A DNA stretch of 64,000 nucleotides from Coprinopsis marcescibilis (GCA_004369085.1 ML210147.1:930001-994000); one strand, 5' to 3'; shown: positions 12,841-24,406, counted from the stretch's first letter. Notes: generated from the sequence alone by a model not told the origin. Made by a program: numbers and translations.

Positions 12841-13258
12841 GTCGATGCTCCTAGGGAATGGGAATTGGTATGGTGATGTTGGTGGTATTGGTTCAAGATG
12901 AACAAAGCTGGCTGTGGCGGTTATTGCATCACGACCTGCAATTGACCTACATGCCAACAATACATTTCACAGAACAGCGATGGTCTTTGCTTCAGCGGTC
13001 GAGTATCCAGTGTACAACAAAGAAGACGAATACAATATCAGATTATAATACACTTTCGATCGATCAGATAGCTCTACTAGTTAATATAGCGTTCAAGTGG
13101 GGGAGGTATTAATCCGCGATCCGAGAAAGGGAGAGGCGGAAACCCTGGAAAACACAAATTGTGAGCTCCGGAACAGAGAGATCCAGTTGGTGGGTCATGG
13201 TATTGTTAAAGGTAACAACAAATCAGGGGATATGAGGTGGAAGGACTACCCATGTGGG
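12841..13258. other. Intergenic, no gene seen
   Basis: This lies between the 5' end of the retropepsin-like gene and the 3' end of UBC9. It is AT-rich around 13020-13090. No RNA gene or repeat was recognised. It likely contains the promoter of the former and the 3' UTR of the latter. Confidence 0.5.
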
Positions 13259-14267
13259 TTACTTAGAGACGTTCTCCCGTGCTTGTGATCGAATCCGTTT
13301 TCTAGATTCACAAAGGCCATAATGGTTAGTAGTAGGAGATGATAAAACGACGAAGCTACTGACTCATAAGCAGCCCGGTCGTTCCTACAAAATAACGTCG
13401 GCAAATGACAAGGGTCGACATTGGTGAATACGTACTTGAACATGGTATAAGCGTCGCTTTGAGCGGGATCGTTCACGTTGGGGTCATCAAGTAGATCCTG
13501 GATGCCGAGAACGATCTAAACAGAGTAATCAGCACTGTGCACGATGCCTGAGAAATGGTACGGACACTTACTTGCTTGATGGTAATGGCAGGCTTCCATG
13601 ATTTCTCTTCATCCAAAATCGACAAGCAGACTGTTCCAGAGGGGTATACATTTGGGTGAAAGAGAGGTGGAACGAATTTGCCTGTATCCACACATCATTA
13701 ATGAAAGGATGAAATGCCAGCGAGCTGAAAGGAACGCACACTTCGGTGGCTTCGATGGATAATCTGAGAACAACGTTGTCATTGTCAGAGTAAAATGGTC
13801 CTGATATGTGCTTACCTTCTGGGAATATCATCGAAAGTTTAAACAGGCCACCTTCCCATGCAGTCTAGAGGGGCGGTTAACAATGAGAATGCAGATGGTT
13901 CGCAGAAACGACGCGAGATAACGTGTAATTCGAGACAGAATATCTCTCATTGACGCGTCTGTGGCATCCAGTGCAATGAACGCGCTTACATTGTTTTTTC
14001 CGGGAATTCCTACCTCCCATTCCATCAGGTTCATAGATCCATCGTCTGACTTGGTTGGCTTAGCATAAAATCCCTGGGAGCAAGCAGTCAGAACGGCAAT
14101 TCTACGGACATTTAGTCCAAAATCTGTGAGAGATTGAAAGACTTGGTCTCGGTCTCATCGGCGGGGGATGGTTGGTGCGATTTGAGGCTTGTTGAACTTA
14201 CAAATGGATGGTCCTTACGCCACTGCTTGCGTTCTTCTGCTAATCGTAGTCTGCAAATACCTGACAT
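13259..14267 (-). CDS. UBC9: SUMO-conjugating enzyme E2 Ubc9
   Basis: Ubc9 is the single SUMO E2, taking SUMO from Aos1/Uba2 and passing it to lysines in psiKxE motifs. ATG 14267 gives [20 protein letters not shown], then the Ubc9-typical PFGFYAKP. Later exons give [31 protein letters not shown], and the active-site block [20 protein letters not shown], in which Cys of GTVCLSI is the catalytic cysteine. Next come [23 protein letters not shown] and the C-terminus [15 protein letters not shown]. At least six short introns interrupt it. The protein is full length (about 158 residues) with all key residues. It is followed on its other side by SNU13. Confidence 0.95.
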
Positions 14268-14540
14268 GGTGGTTACGAGAGAAGATGAGTTGTGGGTGGC
14301 AGCTCAACTGGTGTGCCCTGCCATCTGTGACTAAGCTTAGGATATAAATAATTGCAAACACATCTCAAGTCTTTTTGGGTCTCAAGAAATTGCGTTGGAT
14401 CATTCGAATTCATAAATCTAGTCATGATACGCCTGGACTACGCACTAGAGATGCATGAAATACTCAATGTCGACTGGGACACCGTCAGCAGCGCGTATTT
14501 TCTCCCAAATGGTAGCCCTTCTCCCGCTCAAACAGCCAGT

Positions 14541-15092
14541 TCAGACAATCAGTTTTTCGATGGCGTTCTTCACAGTCTGAATTTGGCTAGCAAGCTCCCT
14601 GGACTCTCCGGTGGTGACGCTGGCAGAAATGACGGATCGCGAAACGTTGCAGGCTCGTCCGAGAGCCGCTTTTGACGGAACGAAGACGTAGGGAACGTTC
14701 TTAAGAAATACAGGGTGAGTACTGTCTGCTTCGATGGAGTGAAAATGTTTTTACCTTTTCCTCGCAAAGCAAAGGAAGGTGGAGCAAAATTTCCAGAGGC
14801 TCGGTATCGGCAGTGAGAACGATGAACTCGGCAATACCACGGTTAAGAGTCTTGGTAGCTGCAAGCATAATTTATGGTCGGTACAGCACCATAAACGAAA
14901 ATTTAGAAAGATCACCGACCTTCGTTAGCACCCTTCTTCAACTGCTTGTACTGGCCAGCCTGCTGGACAAGCTCGAGGATCTATCCGACGTCGAAAATCA
15001 GTAGCAGCCAAGCACATACGCCTTTCCAAATATACCTGGTTGGTCAGATCAGCGCCTGCAAGTGGCCATGCCTTTCCGTGTTGCTCTGACAT
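14541..15092 (-). CDS. SNU13: Snu13 (15.5K/NHP2L1), kink-turn RNA-binding protein
   Basis: Snu13 binds K-turns of U4 snRNA and of box C/D snoRNAs including U3, so it serves both the tri-snRNP and rRNA modification and processing. ATG 15092 begins [19 protein letters not shown]. After introns come [20 protein letters not shown] and the L7Ae/L30e-family RNA-binding core, [20 protein letters not shown] and [38 protein letters not shown] follows, and the end is [14 protein letters not shown]. The length is typical (about 125-130 residues). The gene diverges from the cyclotransferase-like gene, with 289 bp between start codons. Confidence 0.95.
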
Positions 15093-15381
15093 TTTCTGAT
15101 ATAGGTTTTGAAGGTAGTGACCTCACTGAAGATCCTTGGTCGAGTGGTTGTGGTTGTGGTTGAAGATGAAGAGTCCTTGAACTTGTGCCCGCTCGAAAAG
15201 TTTAACAGCTTACTAATCCATGTCAGGGGCGATCGCTACCTTTCCTGGCGATCATCCTTCCCTCCACTCTGATACCTTCAACACCTGGTGTGGCCTTTTT
15301 CGTCGGCCCTTGAAAGCAATTCGAGACCTATAGACTACTCCTAGGTCCTTCAACAGCTACGATTATAGCTGCGCCCGAACT

Positions 15382-16001
15382 ATGAGCAACATTGCTGCTG
15401 ATCGTCCCCTTTACTTTGGATATGGGAGCAATCTCTGGCTCGACCAGATGTTTCGCCGGTGCCCTGATAGCAAGCTACGTGGATTGGCACGCTTAGATGA
15501 CTGGTAGGTACTCTACCTCTTTCAATCTATAGTGAGAAGTCTCACTCGGCACCCAGGAAATGGATTATTAGCGAAAGAGGATATGCAAACATCGTTCCCT
15601 CACCAGGCGACATCGTCTATGGCCTGGTCTTCCATCTCAGCCAAGCCGACGAAGACAAACTCGACGTCTACGAGAACGTTCCGATAGCATATGTGAAGGA
15701 CTACATACCTGTCTCGGTCAACCCAGATGTACCAGGCAACGAGAACGACAGATACTCTGGACCGAGAACAGAAAAGGTCCTGATCTATATTGACCACCTG
15801 AGGATCACAGAAAGCAAGCCCAAAAAGGAGTATATTACTCGAATCAACAGAGGGATTGAAGACGCCGTCAAGCAAGGCGTACCTGAAAGCTACTTTGAAA
15901 AGTACTTCAGGCCCTTCATTCCAGCCGAACTCAAAGATGGGTCTCTGCCATATTATCAGCTGGTTGCAGCGGACAAGCCTTCGACATATCGTGATTTATA
16001 G
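15382..16001 (+). CDS. Gamma-glutamylcyclotransferase-like (GGCT fold) protein
   Basis: This is a small cytosolic enzyme of the GGCT/AIG2-like superfamily, which typically releases 5-oxoproline from gamma-glutamyl compounds in glutathione turnover. ATG 15382 starts MSNIAADRPLYFGYGSNLW; YFGYGSNL is the diagnostic substrate-cradling loop. One intron splits a tryptophan codon after LARLDDW. Exon 2 gives ISERGYANIVPSPGDIVYG, then LVFHLSQADEDKLDVYENVP, where the Glu in DVYENV sits where the family's catalytic acid is found. The C-terminal extension to SYFEKYFRPFIPAEL is typical of fungal members. The protein appears complete at about 190 residues. The true substrate is unknown. Confidence 0.87.
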
Positions 16002-16216
16002 TGAGCAAGCCGCCCCATGATACATGCGGTTAAAATAACAATACATATACGGTACCTACCTGAGCGCTGAGCTCTTTCGAACATGTACTTTATCCAGAGC
16101 AATTATTGGATGCCCATAAAATAGGGGCAAAGTTCCCACTTTGGAACCCAGATCGATGCCAAACAAATCGCTTACGCGCGACGCGTCAGCCCAAGCCTCT
16201 CTCATATTCCCTCATC

Positions 16217-17389
16217 ATGAATTCTTTTGCCCAACGGTTCTCTTCTTCAGGCCCAATCGCCCAACTGGCCAAGGCTCGTGGAACCCTTGCCGACGACGAC
16301 GACGACTTTTCCGACGCCGTCTGGGGCTCTGAAGCAGGTTTCGGCAACGTCGCCAAAGGCATTCCCACTTTCACCGTTCCCTCTATCCCTGATGTGAGTT
16401 TATGCGTCTTCTAGGGCTTCTTTAAAAAGGACTACAACTGACTTTGGCCCTTAGCCTACATCGTTTCTCCAGTTGCACACAGACGACCATGCAGACCCCA
16501 GTTGCAGAATCAAGATCCAGCACGGAACAACAACACTCGCGTTCAGATTCAAAGGAGGTGTGATCGTCGCTGTGGATTCACGAGCTACCGCTGGAAGCTA
16601 CATTGGTGTGTAGTATCCCTGGCCTATCCTTATCTACACGACTTACAATAAAGCTATCAGCTTCGGGCACCGTGAAGAAAGTCATCGAAATCAATCCCTA
16701 TCTGCTTGGAACAATGGCTGGTGGTGCCGCCGACTGCCAATACTGGGAAACTTACCTCGGGATGCACTGCAGACTACACGAGTTGCGCAACAAAGAGCGA
16801 ATTTCTGTCTCAGCTGCAAGCAAATTCTTGAGCAATTTGGTGTACAGCTACAAGGGTATGGGTTTGAGCATGGTACGCCTCATCATTTCTTCGTCTCGCC
16901 GCGGATTCTAACAATACTGTGCGGTTATTTAGGGCACCATGATCTGCGGTTGGGACAAGACTGGACCTGCTATCTTCTACGTCGATTCTGACGGCACCCG
17001 TCTGAAAGGTGACCTCTTCTCGGTTGGGTCTGGTAGCACTTTTGCATATGGTGTCTTGGATCAGGGTTACCATTGGGACTTGACCGACGCAGAGGCCCAA
17101 GAATTAGGAAGGAGGAGTATCTACGCTGCTGGTCATCGTGATGCCTTCTCAGGTAACACTGTTAACCTCTACCACGTTAAGGAGAATGGATGGGAGTTCA
17201 TTGGTGCGTTGAAACCCATTCGCAGCACAGTAATCAGAAATCTGACCCCTTTGTTCAGGCAACTACGATGTCAACGCATTGCATTACGATGGTCCCGGTG
17301 ATGTGGCTGGATCGCCAGGCCATGGTTATGGCTACAGTGTCCGAACTGAGGGAATCTCCAGCGCAAACCCCCCTACTTCAAGCGCATGA
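16217..17389 (+). CDS. PRE2: 20S proteasome subunit beta type-5 (Pre2)
   Basis: This is the chymotrypsin-like catalytic subunit of the 20S core. ATG 16217 opens a propeptide of about 75 residues with an acidic run ([14 protein letters not shown]). Autocleavage is expected before the first Thr of [13 protein letters not shown], the nucleophile. [15 protein letters not shown] follows, containing the conserved Asp, and [20 protein letters not shown] contains the active-site Lys. Also present are [37 protein letters not shown] and [14 protein letters not shown]. Five introns are visible, including one between the S and GTM of that block. A C-terminal Gly/Ser-rich tail of about 30 residues after [12 protein letters not shown] exceeds the yeast and human proteins. 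Confidence 0.95.
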
Positions 17390-17478
17390 TCACATTACTG
17401 TCGTCAATCAATACTGTAATTGTACATTTGTCATTGCATTCGTTTTTCTCGTATCGCTTTCATTCAACTTTAGGGATT

Positions 17479-19843
17479 CTAATCAGCCTTGATTGTGGAG
17501 TCCATTAGGTCTTGCTTCATCCCCAGGGATTGCTCGTATTTGTCCACTTTATCACGCTCGGCTTGGAAGAAGTCGACTGTGCTGATGTCAGCCCACTACA
17601 GAAAGAGTCAGAACAAGATGAGACGGCTTGAATCAAAGCGTACCTTGCTTCTGTACCGTAGCTTCCAGTAGATAAACAGCGCAGGTGTTATAATACACAT
17701 GGTGTACGAAAAGAAGAAGGAAGGGACGTCCCATCTACCTGGGAGGAAGACTGTATACCCTCCCACAAAAGCCATAGTGAAAGTTCCGAACAAGGCATAG
17801 TACCTGTCAAGTGCTGTGAGCGACGGTATTCGGAATGACAACGAAGTACTTACGCGCTGAAGGGTTGCCAGAAACTCGCGTGAGGCAAAGTTTCGCGACC
17901 AATGCTCTGCGCTTTCAACGCCTACTTTCGGTTAGGACTCCGGAAACATGGTGAGGAATACGATAGCTTCTTACAGAATGGAAGCGGAGATATGTGAAGG
18001 CGATGATTGCATAGTTCAGGAGCTGAGACGCGGTGACCAGGTTGACGAACCTGCGTTGCTCAGAGTCAGCCAACCAAAACGACGAATTGAGGAGTGGTCT
18101 TACCATTGTAAGACCACAGCCGAGTTATTGGAGACCTGGAGAAAAGCTACGACACCTGGAGTCAGTCGAGGTTCTTTTGGGATTGGTAGGACAGTCAAGA
18201 CTTACAGAGCAAGGAAAAGCACAATGAGAATCCAACGCAATACAGTGGGATGCCACCTTTGGAGCAGTAGAGTAGGAACTTTGGAGCTTTTCCTTCCAGT
18301 GCCAACCCGAACAATGTTCTGCTCGCACAAAACACATAACTGTTCCCAGCTGAAAACACGGCCGTGAGCAAGACCGCATTGACAATGTGTGGAAGTATAG
18401 GGATGCCCATCCGCTGCATGGCAATCACGTAGGGCGAGGATCCAGCGCCAGGACGGGCATCTGAAAGAGCGCGAAGGAGGCTGCTATCGTTGTAAGGCAC
18501 GACGATCCCGATGCAGAGGGAACCAAGGACGAAGAAGGTTGTAAGACGGTAGAGAACCCCATTGAACGCTTTGGGCAGGATCTTTCGTGGCTTTTCGGCT
18601 TCGCCAGCTGCAATGGCGACGTAGTCGGGGCCTGCGATGGTAAACGACGCCTGGATTAGGCATGCGAGGAATCCGAGGAAGCGCCCGAGCGATCCCGTCT
18701 CAATGTATTCCGCGAAAGGTGTGCCATCGACAACAGAGGCTATTCGGGAAGCGACTGATCAACCAACGAGATGTGGGGAGGGTTCGGGGCCAACTCACAT
18801 TTCCAGAAACGAAAGCCGTACACATCGCCTAGCGGATTGCCGCCAACCATTGTCACGAACGTGAACAATATGAGGCCAATTGCCAGGATCGCCTTTCCCA
18901 ACGCCAGCCAGAATTCAGACTCTGGTGTACAAAATATTAATGAGGCCTGAGTGTAATGTTGAACCATCCGAACCTCCGTAGTACTTCACGGTGAAGATAT
19001 TGAGCAGGCTGGCACAATGTTTATCAGCAGAGGGGGTCATCTCACAGAACGCAAAGCCACGTACATGTACGACACGATGAGGATCACAATGACAGCTGGT
19101 AATGGGATTTTATCCGTCCAGAAATGGAGGATGATGTTGAAGGCGACAATCTCGAAAGGAATAAGGATTCCTTGGAATATGAAAAAATTGATTCCCGCAC
19201 AGAATCCGAGAGCTGGGTCTACAAAGTGGTCTGCAAAGCGGACCTGACACGGGGTCAAACGACGTAAGCTGAGAAGAGAGTCAAGAATAATGGGCAACAT
19301 ACGAACGGCGACGTTATAGGCATATACGTGACCATCTCACCTGTTGGAGAGTTTAGTTGGTCTGTTCATTAATCCTGAAACAAATTATGACGAACAGAGG
19401 CAGTTGTTGATGGCCATAACGAAGGTACACCATATTGTGAACGCGAGGAAAAGGCTAGCTAACGAGGGGCAATCATCAGCATGAGCAATTCATACCATAC
19501 ACCACACCTGCTTACCAGGTCCTCCCTTCGTCAACCCTGATCCAATTTGTACGAAGAGTGCGGTTCCGATCGTCCCTGTATCAAATCAGAGCAATTAAGC
19601 AGAGTCGGAGCCACACATGAATCAAGCCCGTACCGCCTATTCCAATCAGCTGGATGTGTCGGTTCTAGATAGAGATATTCAGAGACTCGCATGGTATCTG
19701 CGCATTGCAACACTACTAACCTTGAGGTTGCGGTGAGTCTGGTCATGCGGGCGCAAGTCCACCTCTATAGGAAAATCTTCCATCGTATCGGGTGCCTTCT
19801 TCTCGTCCTCCACGTCCTTTTGCGACATCCATGATAGGCTCAT
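17479..19843 (-). CDS. Fungal amino-acid permease (APC superfamily, YAT/Gap1-type)
   Basis: This is a plasma-membrane amino-acid/H+ symporter with an expected 12 membrane spans. ATG 19843 gives a hydrophilic N-tail rich in Asp/Glu/Lys, then RNLKNRHIQLIGIGGTIGTA, the TM1 substrate-binding signature. Later exons show FQGILIPFEIVAFNIILHFW, AFNGVLYRLTTFFVLGSLCI, IVPYNDSSLLRALSDARPGA and SYVFCASRTLFGLALEGKAP, the last typical of TM8 and its flank. The C-terminus ends VDFFQAERDKVDKYEQ then SLGMKQDLMDSTIKAD, usual for this clade. There are about ten short introns. Substrate range cannot be assigned from sequence. No frameshift was seen. Confidence 0.88.
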
Positions 19844-20279
19844 TTTATTCAACGGGGGCTTGAAAAGCGTCGTGTCGTGGATCTATGTTACCTGTCTACC
19901 CGGCATGAGTTGAGGAGCAAACACACTTGGTGGAGCAGGCATAAACCCTTTGGCTATCCTCCTGAGGCCTGAAGCATTGCATTTGATTCTCCAAAGCAAA
20001 TTTTAGACGGCATCCTCGGCATGACTGACCCATTGCAGTGGCTGAAGCGCTGAACTTGACAATGTCTACACTGCACATTTTATATACATGCCCCAAACAT
20101 GCCCTTATTCAATCGACAATCCATTTGAATCCATCGACTTATCGGTAGGGTCGTGGTGCAGAATCTATGGATAGCCCCAGACTGCAAACCTCGAATTCGA
20201 AGAGCCTAATGACACAGTCGTTGCTTTGGAATTTATGCGTGGTAGTATATGTCAATATAGCATTTGGGAATAAGTGACC
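19844..20279. other. Intergenic, no gene seen
   Basis: This lies between the 5' end of the permease and the 3' end of the F-box gene, which are co-oriented on the minus strand. It should carry the permease promoter. No TATA box at a convincing distance and no RNA gene were recognised. Confidence 0.45.
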
Positions 20280-21890
20280 TCAAGACCTGACGCATGTCTT
20301 GTCGACTATGGGTGGGAATTTGTCGAGGAGGGTGATGATATCTGCTTGAGTGACGTCGGTGTCCGCCCACAGATTTTCGTGAACTGGTTTTCGCAGGGGT
20401 CTACCGCAAGGGGAACAACTTCGTCAGGGTGTTTCATTGCGGGCAGAGACCTTTCGACGCTCGTAATCGATCATGAGTTTATTCATGTGTTCGATGATGG
20501 GTCCTTTAATTTTATCCCACTTTGTGTCTGATAGTGAGTGACAGTGTGCGAAAGGGAATATACGGGCAAGATGATAGTGACCTTCGTCGGTCAAGGGGGC
20601 TACACGGTGGACGCCCCTGACACCATACATTCCAGACAGAACCCCATATACAGCAGTCTCCGGATATCCTATGCAAATCCAATCGAGCGTCAGAACACAG
20701 GACGCGGCTCAACTGTGAATCCACTCACCTAGTACAACCAACCTTTCACGGATTCTCCATGAGAAGGAAAAAGTCAGCCTGCGAAATCAATGACATGCGC
20801 AGAGTCACCTACAATTTCCTCCGCGCTTTCATCCGAACGTCTCGGTCCTGCCTTTTGATCCTTTTTTCGTGCCAACACATTTTACCTGCAACCTGGTGTT
20901 GAAGATATTGGGCAAAATGATAACGAGAAGTCGAAACGCTCGAGAAACTAACTTCATTGCGGGCAGAACACTTGTTCATTGCAGATCCAATGTATCCCTT
21001 GGCATCCAGGGCTGTTTCCTGGTTATCGTGAACCTCTTTCACAGTTCCGAGAACTGTCAACCGTTCAAGGGCCGCACGCATGGCCTTCAATTCAGATATG
21101 GAATAAAGGAGGTTGCCTTAGAGTTGTGAACGAATTAGATATGTAGCAAGGGCATGGCGAGGTCACATACCACCGATGTCGTAAGACGAAATAGCCCCGG
21201 CGATATCAGCACCAAGTGCTGCCGGTTGTTCGCTGAACCTGTAACATAAAGGTAAATGAAATCTGCCAGGAGCGCAATAGTTTAACATACTCGGCTTTGA
21301 AGCAACGTCCGCAGAGCCTGGCATAAACCTTCCAATACACCTTCCACCCTCGCCTTCTGGTTCTGTTGCATTCCTGCGTTTGCGGTGTCAAAGCAGCTGT
21401 GATCTGGGACAGCGAGGGGACCTACGAAGCACCGGTTGTCGAACAAAAGAACAGCATAATGGGCGAGGGTCATGTCGTTGGGACATTCGGGAGGAGGTAT
21501 ATTACCTTCAAGGCGGTCAAAACTCTACAAAACCGTCAGTGATGGCGTTAGTGAACGAAGAGTACTGGAGCTTTCACATACAGCTTTCCAGACACTTTTT
21601 GCTCCTTTCCACATCAGTGTGCCCCTGAATGACTTGTTGGTCCTCGAAAGGCTGACAAGGTCTGCTGGGAGTAAGTATTGAAACACCTCCCAATATACAT
21701 CGTGAGGAAGTTCGACGACAATTTTCGAAGGCGGCGGTGACACTTGATGGTGATTAGAAGTGCTGGACCGCGTCTTCTTGACCTTCAATTTCTTGCGCGG
21801 TTGTGTTCTTGTGGTTGGATTGCGTTGTATAGTCTTGCCGTTATTCGTGTCTTGAAGGGGGCTTGGGAGGCTGGTACTGGTCTCTGCCAT
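20280..21890 (-). CDS. F-box domain protein of basidiomycete type
   Basis: This is a likely SCF ubiquitin-ligase adaptor of the large, mostly uncharacterised F-box family of mushrooms. ATG 21890 opens a basic Ser/Thr/Pro-rich leader (about 60 residues) with a possible nuclear signal, RKKLKVKKTR. The F-box follows, VELPHDVYWEVFQYLLPADL then VSLSRTNKSFRGTLM. Downstream is the usual CPNDMTLAHYAVLLFDNRCF block that precedes a small Cys-containing segment in this family. After further introns come SIRERLVVLGYP-like and PIIEHMNKLMIDYERRK segments. A plausible last exon reads WADTDVTQADIITLLDKFPP and stops at 20280. Exons in the 3' half are the least certain part. Confidence 0.7.
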
Positions 21891-21951
21891 GGTGCAACCT
21901 GCAAGACGTGGCTATGTGACCTGTACAGTTTTTATACAGAAACCCTGAGAC

Positions 21952-21979
21952 ATATGTGGCAAGCCAATATGCCACATAT
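21952..21979. repeat. Perfect 10-bp inverted repeat
   Basis: The arms atatgtggca (21952-21961) and tgccacatat (21970-21979) are perfect reverse complements separated by 8 bases. The element lies about 62-89 bp upstream of the F-box start codon. It could be a dimeric regulator site or a transcript hairpin. No function is known. Confidence 0.6.
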
Positions 21980-22331
21980 CAGCAGTTGTCAACGAACGAG
22001 TGGATAAAGAGGTGTATCGCCGATGACAAGACACAGGTGGCCAGCCTGAGGATTCCGAGTGCAACGGACTTGGCGTCCGGCAATTCAAACTCCAGCATTG
22101 ACTGTAGAAGTAATTATAAGCGCCCTTGACAAAGTACAGGACGGGTTTTAGTATTCACAGAAGCACATGTAACTTTCTATAATCCCAAGGGATCAGTATG
22201 TAATATCATAACATCAGGCTTATAGTCACTGTTCTGCTTTTCACACTGTTTCACATTCACATCTAGCCTTTTGTGAGAGCCATCGGCAGCGGAAGGCGGC
22301 ACAAGAATACACACAGGAGGTGGCCGGGCCA

Positions 22332-22338
22332 TTTATAA
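22332..22338 (+). promoter_or_regulatory. TATA-like box of the GPI-protein gene
   Basis: TTTATAA lies about 52 bp upstream of the ATG at 22390, a plausible core promoter position for a short 5' UTR. Confidence 0.45.
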
Positions 22339-22389
22339 TTTTTGATTGTCTTTTCTTTTCTCCCATTCACCTCCCTTTAATTTCCAGCG

Positions 22390-23109
22390 ATGCGTATCCC
22401 TACCCCTCTTCTGCTTTGCTTGGCAGCTCTCCGTAAGTAAAGTTCATTGGATTTTGAAAGGAACGTTTGTGACATCTTTCGGAACAGATGTGAGCGCCCA
22501 GCAATCCGTGTCGCTGTTCCTTCCTTTCGACCCGCAGCCATTCAGCGCAGACGTTGCTGGTGTGGACGGTGAAAGCACCACCTATATAATTCACAAAGGC
22601 TCCATCGGACCTGACGACCTTGGAGATGGATTCTTTGGAACAGGTGAGCGTCAAACACTCAACCCATAGCCAACTTGTTGCACCAAGACTCACGCCTAAC
22701 CCGCCTAGCAACACTCGTCCAAGGGCCCAACGGCGCCTCCTTCACCTACGAATATGCACCACCAGAAGCTTCCACATTCACTATGGGCTTAGTCTGCAAC
22801 TTTGTAAACGGAGAAGCATTGTGCGAAGCTGTCAACCCAGAGAACTCGGCAACCGAGACCGGGACCTTGTCTCTCGAATACCTCGACGTCCCACTCGGTA
22901 CTACGGGTATTCCTGCAGCAGGCCCAGAGCCAACTGGCTTTGTCTCCTCCCCGTCTCCATCTGCAGGCGAATCCACAGCTCGTCCTGGGTCCGGCTCCCA
23001 GGCATCCGCTGCTCCTCGCCCTTCCAACACTTCAGGTGCCGCAACAAGGGGCTTCTCAGGAGTCTTCGCGTTGTTGGCAGCATCAGCTTTGGTTTTAGCT
23101 GTGGCTTAG
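22390..23109 (+). CDS. Small secreted, probably GPI-anchored protein
   Basis: This is a three-exon gene. Exon 1 is only the signal peptide, MRIPTPLLLCLAALR. Exon 2 encodes VSAQQSVSLFLPFDPQPFSA and a short beta-rich region. Exon 3 encodes ATLVQGPNGASFTYEYAPPE, with a Cys pair in LVCNFVNGEALCEA, a Ser/Pro/Gly-rich spacer likely O-glycosylated, and a hydrophobic terminal segment (GVFALLAASALVLAVA) preceded by small residues, as in a GPI signal. Basidiomycetes carry several paralogs with this architecture and no known function. The deduced size is about 200 residues. The role is probably at the cell wall or surface, which is inference. Confidence 0.8.
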
Positions 23110-23454
23110 TGTACCTGATACTACATATACCAGTCCTCACGGTCTTTAAATCGCCACATTCATTCACAGTTTTTCCCAAGATTAAATAAGAGTAAGACCC
23201 CACAATCTACCGACAGGACTAAAGTCAAACCCTTTCTGAACTCGCCCTATGAGCGAGTTGCTTCACCACCGGTGGATTAAGAACAGTATAACTTTACAAG
23301 GAAAAACCCATTTCTGGTCGTTCCAAAAATGGAAGTGTGCTCCCCATATCCAGTCGTCCCCTGATTCGACGCGTCGGTGCAGCGAAATTCTTGGAGGGCA
23401 AAAAGATGATAGAGAGCCTGGCTGGAGATCACACGTGCGAGCGAGAAATACGCC

Positions 23455-23458
23455 AAAA
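23455..23458 (-). terminator. RNA polymerase III terminator of tRNA-Ser
   Basis: A TTTT run on the minus strand begins about 9 bases after the last tRNA base, the usual Pol III stop signal. Confidence 0.6.
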
Positions 23459-23466
23459 CATTCGAG

Positions 23467-23556
23467 CGACGCCAGCAGGACTCGAACCTGCGCCCTCAAA
23501 GAGGAACAGATAGTAAATATTCTAATCTGTCGCCGTAACCACTTGGCTATAGCGCC
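23467..23556 (-). tRNA. tRNA-Ser (anticodon AGA) with a short intron
   Basis: Reading the minus strand from 23556, the acceptor stem GGCGCTA pairs with TGGCGTC (two G-U pairs) and is followed by discriminator G. The D arm is GCC/GGC around AAGTGGTTAC. The anticodon stem is ACAGA/TCTGT with loop TTAGAA plus inserted bases, giving anticodon AGA and an intron of about 8 nt after position 37. A long variable arm CCTC-TTT-GAGG marks a class II tRNA. The T arm is GCAGG-TTCGAGT-CCTGC. A long variable arm with discriminator G indicates serine rather than leucine. The 3' CCA is not encoded, as expected. Confidence 0.9.
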
Positions 23557-23839
23557 TTGTATTGCCGGTACTGAGTGACGTGCACCGCCTCCATGCGGAA
23601 AGGCACACTAGTAGAGTTCTCTATCCGCCATCACCGTTTTTGACGCGCCAACTTGAAGGTTGCCGGCGGTCGACGCGTCGCTAGCTTCAAAGATAAGACA
23701 GAACGTCTAACATTAAGTCAACAATCGCGTTGATATAGATTGCTAAACGTTAAACAGCGCTACAACAAAATAGGTCCAGAGGCATTTTACACGAGGCATA
23801 GCAGTACGATAACTACGTCCAAGGACGCGTAAACTTGGC

Positions 23840-24332
23840 TTAAAGCCCGACATTGATGGGGGTGCAGCCAACAGCCACGAGACCGTTCTGAAAAGAGAAA
23901 CAGTAAGGAAAAGCCAACTGCATCAACTAAACGGTACTTACGAACTGATTGCCAGTGCAGCAAACGGTCTGCTGGCTGCAGGCGTTTCCGCCCAAAGCGA
24001 CGATGTTGATTGGGAGGCAGTTCAACCCGATGTTGGCACCCAAGTTTCCAACGAGACCAAGGATGCCTGCGAGGGCGGCAGTTCCAGGGTTGCTGGTCTA
24101 AAGACAATTGTCAACGGTGTTCAAGGTGCTGAGCTCGTGCATATACTTACCGACATGGTCGTATTGCAGCACTGGACATTACCGGTGTTGCAGGCGCTTT
24201 CCGTCCTAGCGACCTAGTAGTCGATAACCATCAGCAGACTGTACAAAACAAACGGTAGACTGCCAACCAAAGGCGTTGCAGATACGCCAGCCAAGGCAAT
24301 GGCGAGGATAGCAGCGTTGAAACGGAATTGCA
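23840..24332 (-). CDS. Class I hydrophobin (copy 1)
   Basis: This is a secreted amphipathic coat protein that self-assembles at air-water interfaces on hyphae and spores. ATG 24332 gives a signal peptide (MQFRFNAAILAIALAGVSA). Later exons supply all eight cysteines: ESACNTGNVQCC; GLNCLPINIVALGG followed by NACSQQTVCC; and VAVGCTPINVGL. The order is C-CC-C-C-CC-C with about 6, 31, 12 and 5 residues in the first spacings, within class I ranges. Introns fall at positions usual for Agaricomycete hydrophobins. A TATA box lies about 70 bp upstream. A second hydrophobin in the same orientation lies about 540 bp further upstream. Confidence 0.95.
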
Positions 24333-24399
24333 TAGTGATAGAATATAGCGAGAGTAAAGAGGAGAAAGTGCTAAGGAACTATCTGGGGACCTTGACTGT

Positions 24400-24406
24400 C
24401 TTATAT
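24400..24406 (-). promoter_or_regulatory. TATA box of hydrophobin copy 1
   Basis: TATATAA on the minus strand lies about 68-74 bp upstream of the ATG at 24332, typical for strongly expressed fungal surface-protein genes. Confidence 0.6.

Larger units (their letters stand above)
21891..22389. other. Shared upstream region of divergent F-box and GPI-protein genes
   Basis: About 500 bp separate the two start codons. The region holds a perfect 10-bp inverted repeat at 21952-21979 and a TATA-like TTTATAA at 22332-22338, about 52 bp before the ATG of the plus-strand gene. No additional gene was seen. Confidence 0.55.

Noticed and set aside
23249..23578. Open frame across the tRNA region
   Set aside because: It runs through the tRNA-Ser gene on the opposite strand and has no protein family resemblance.
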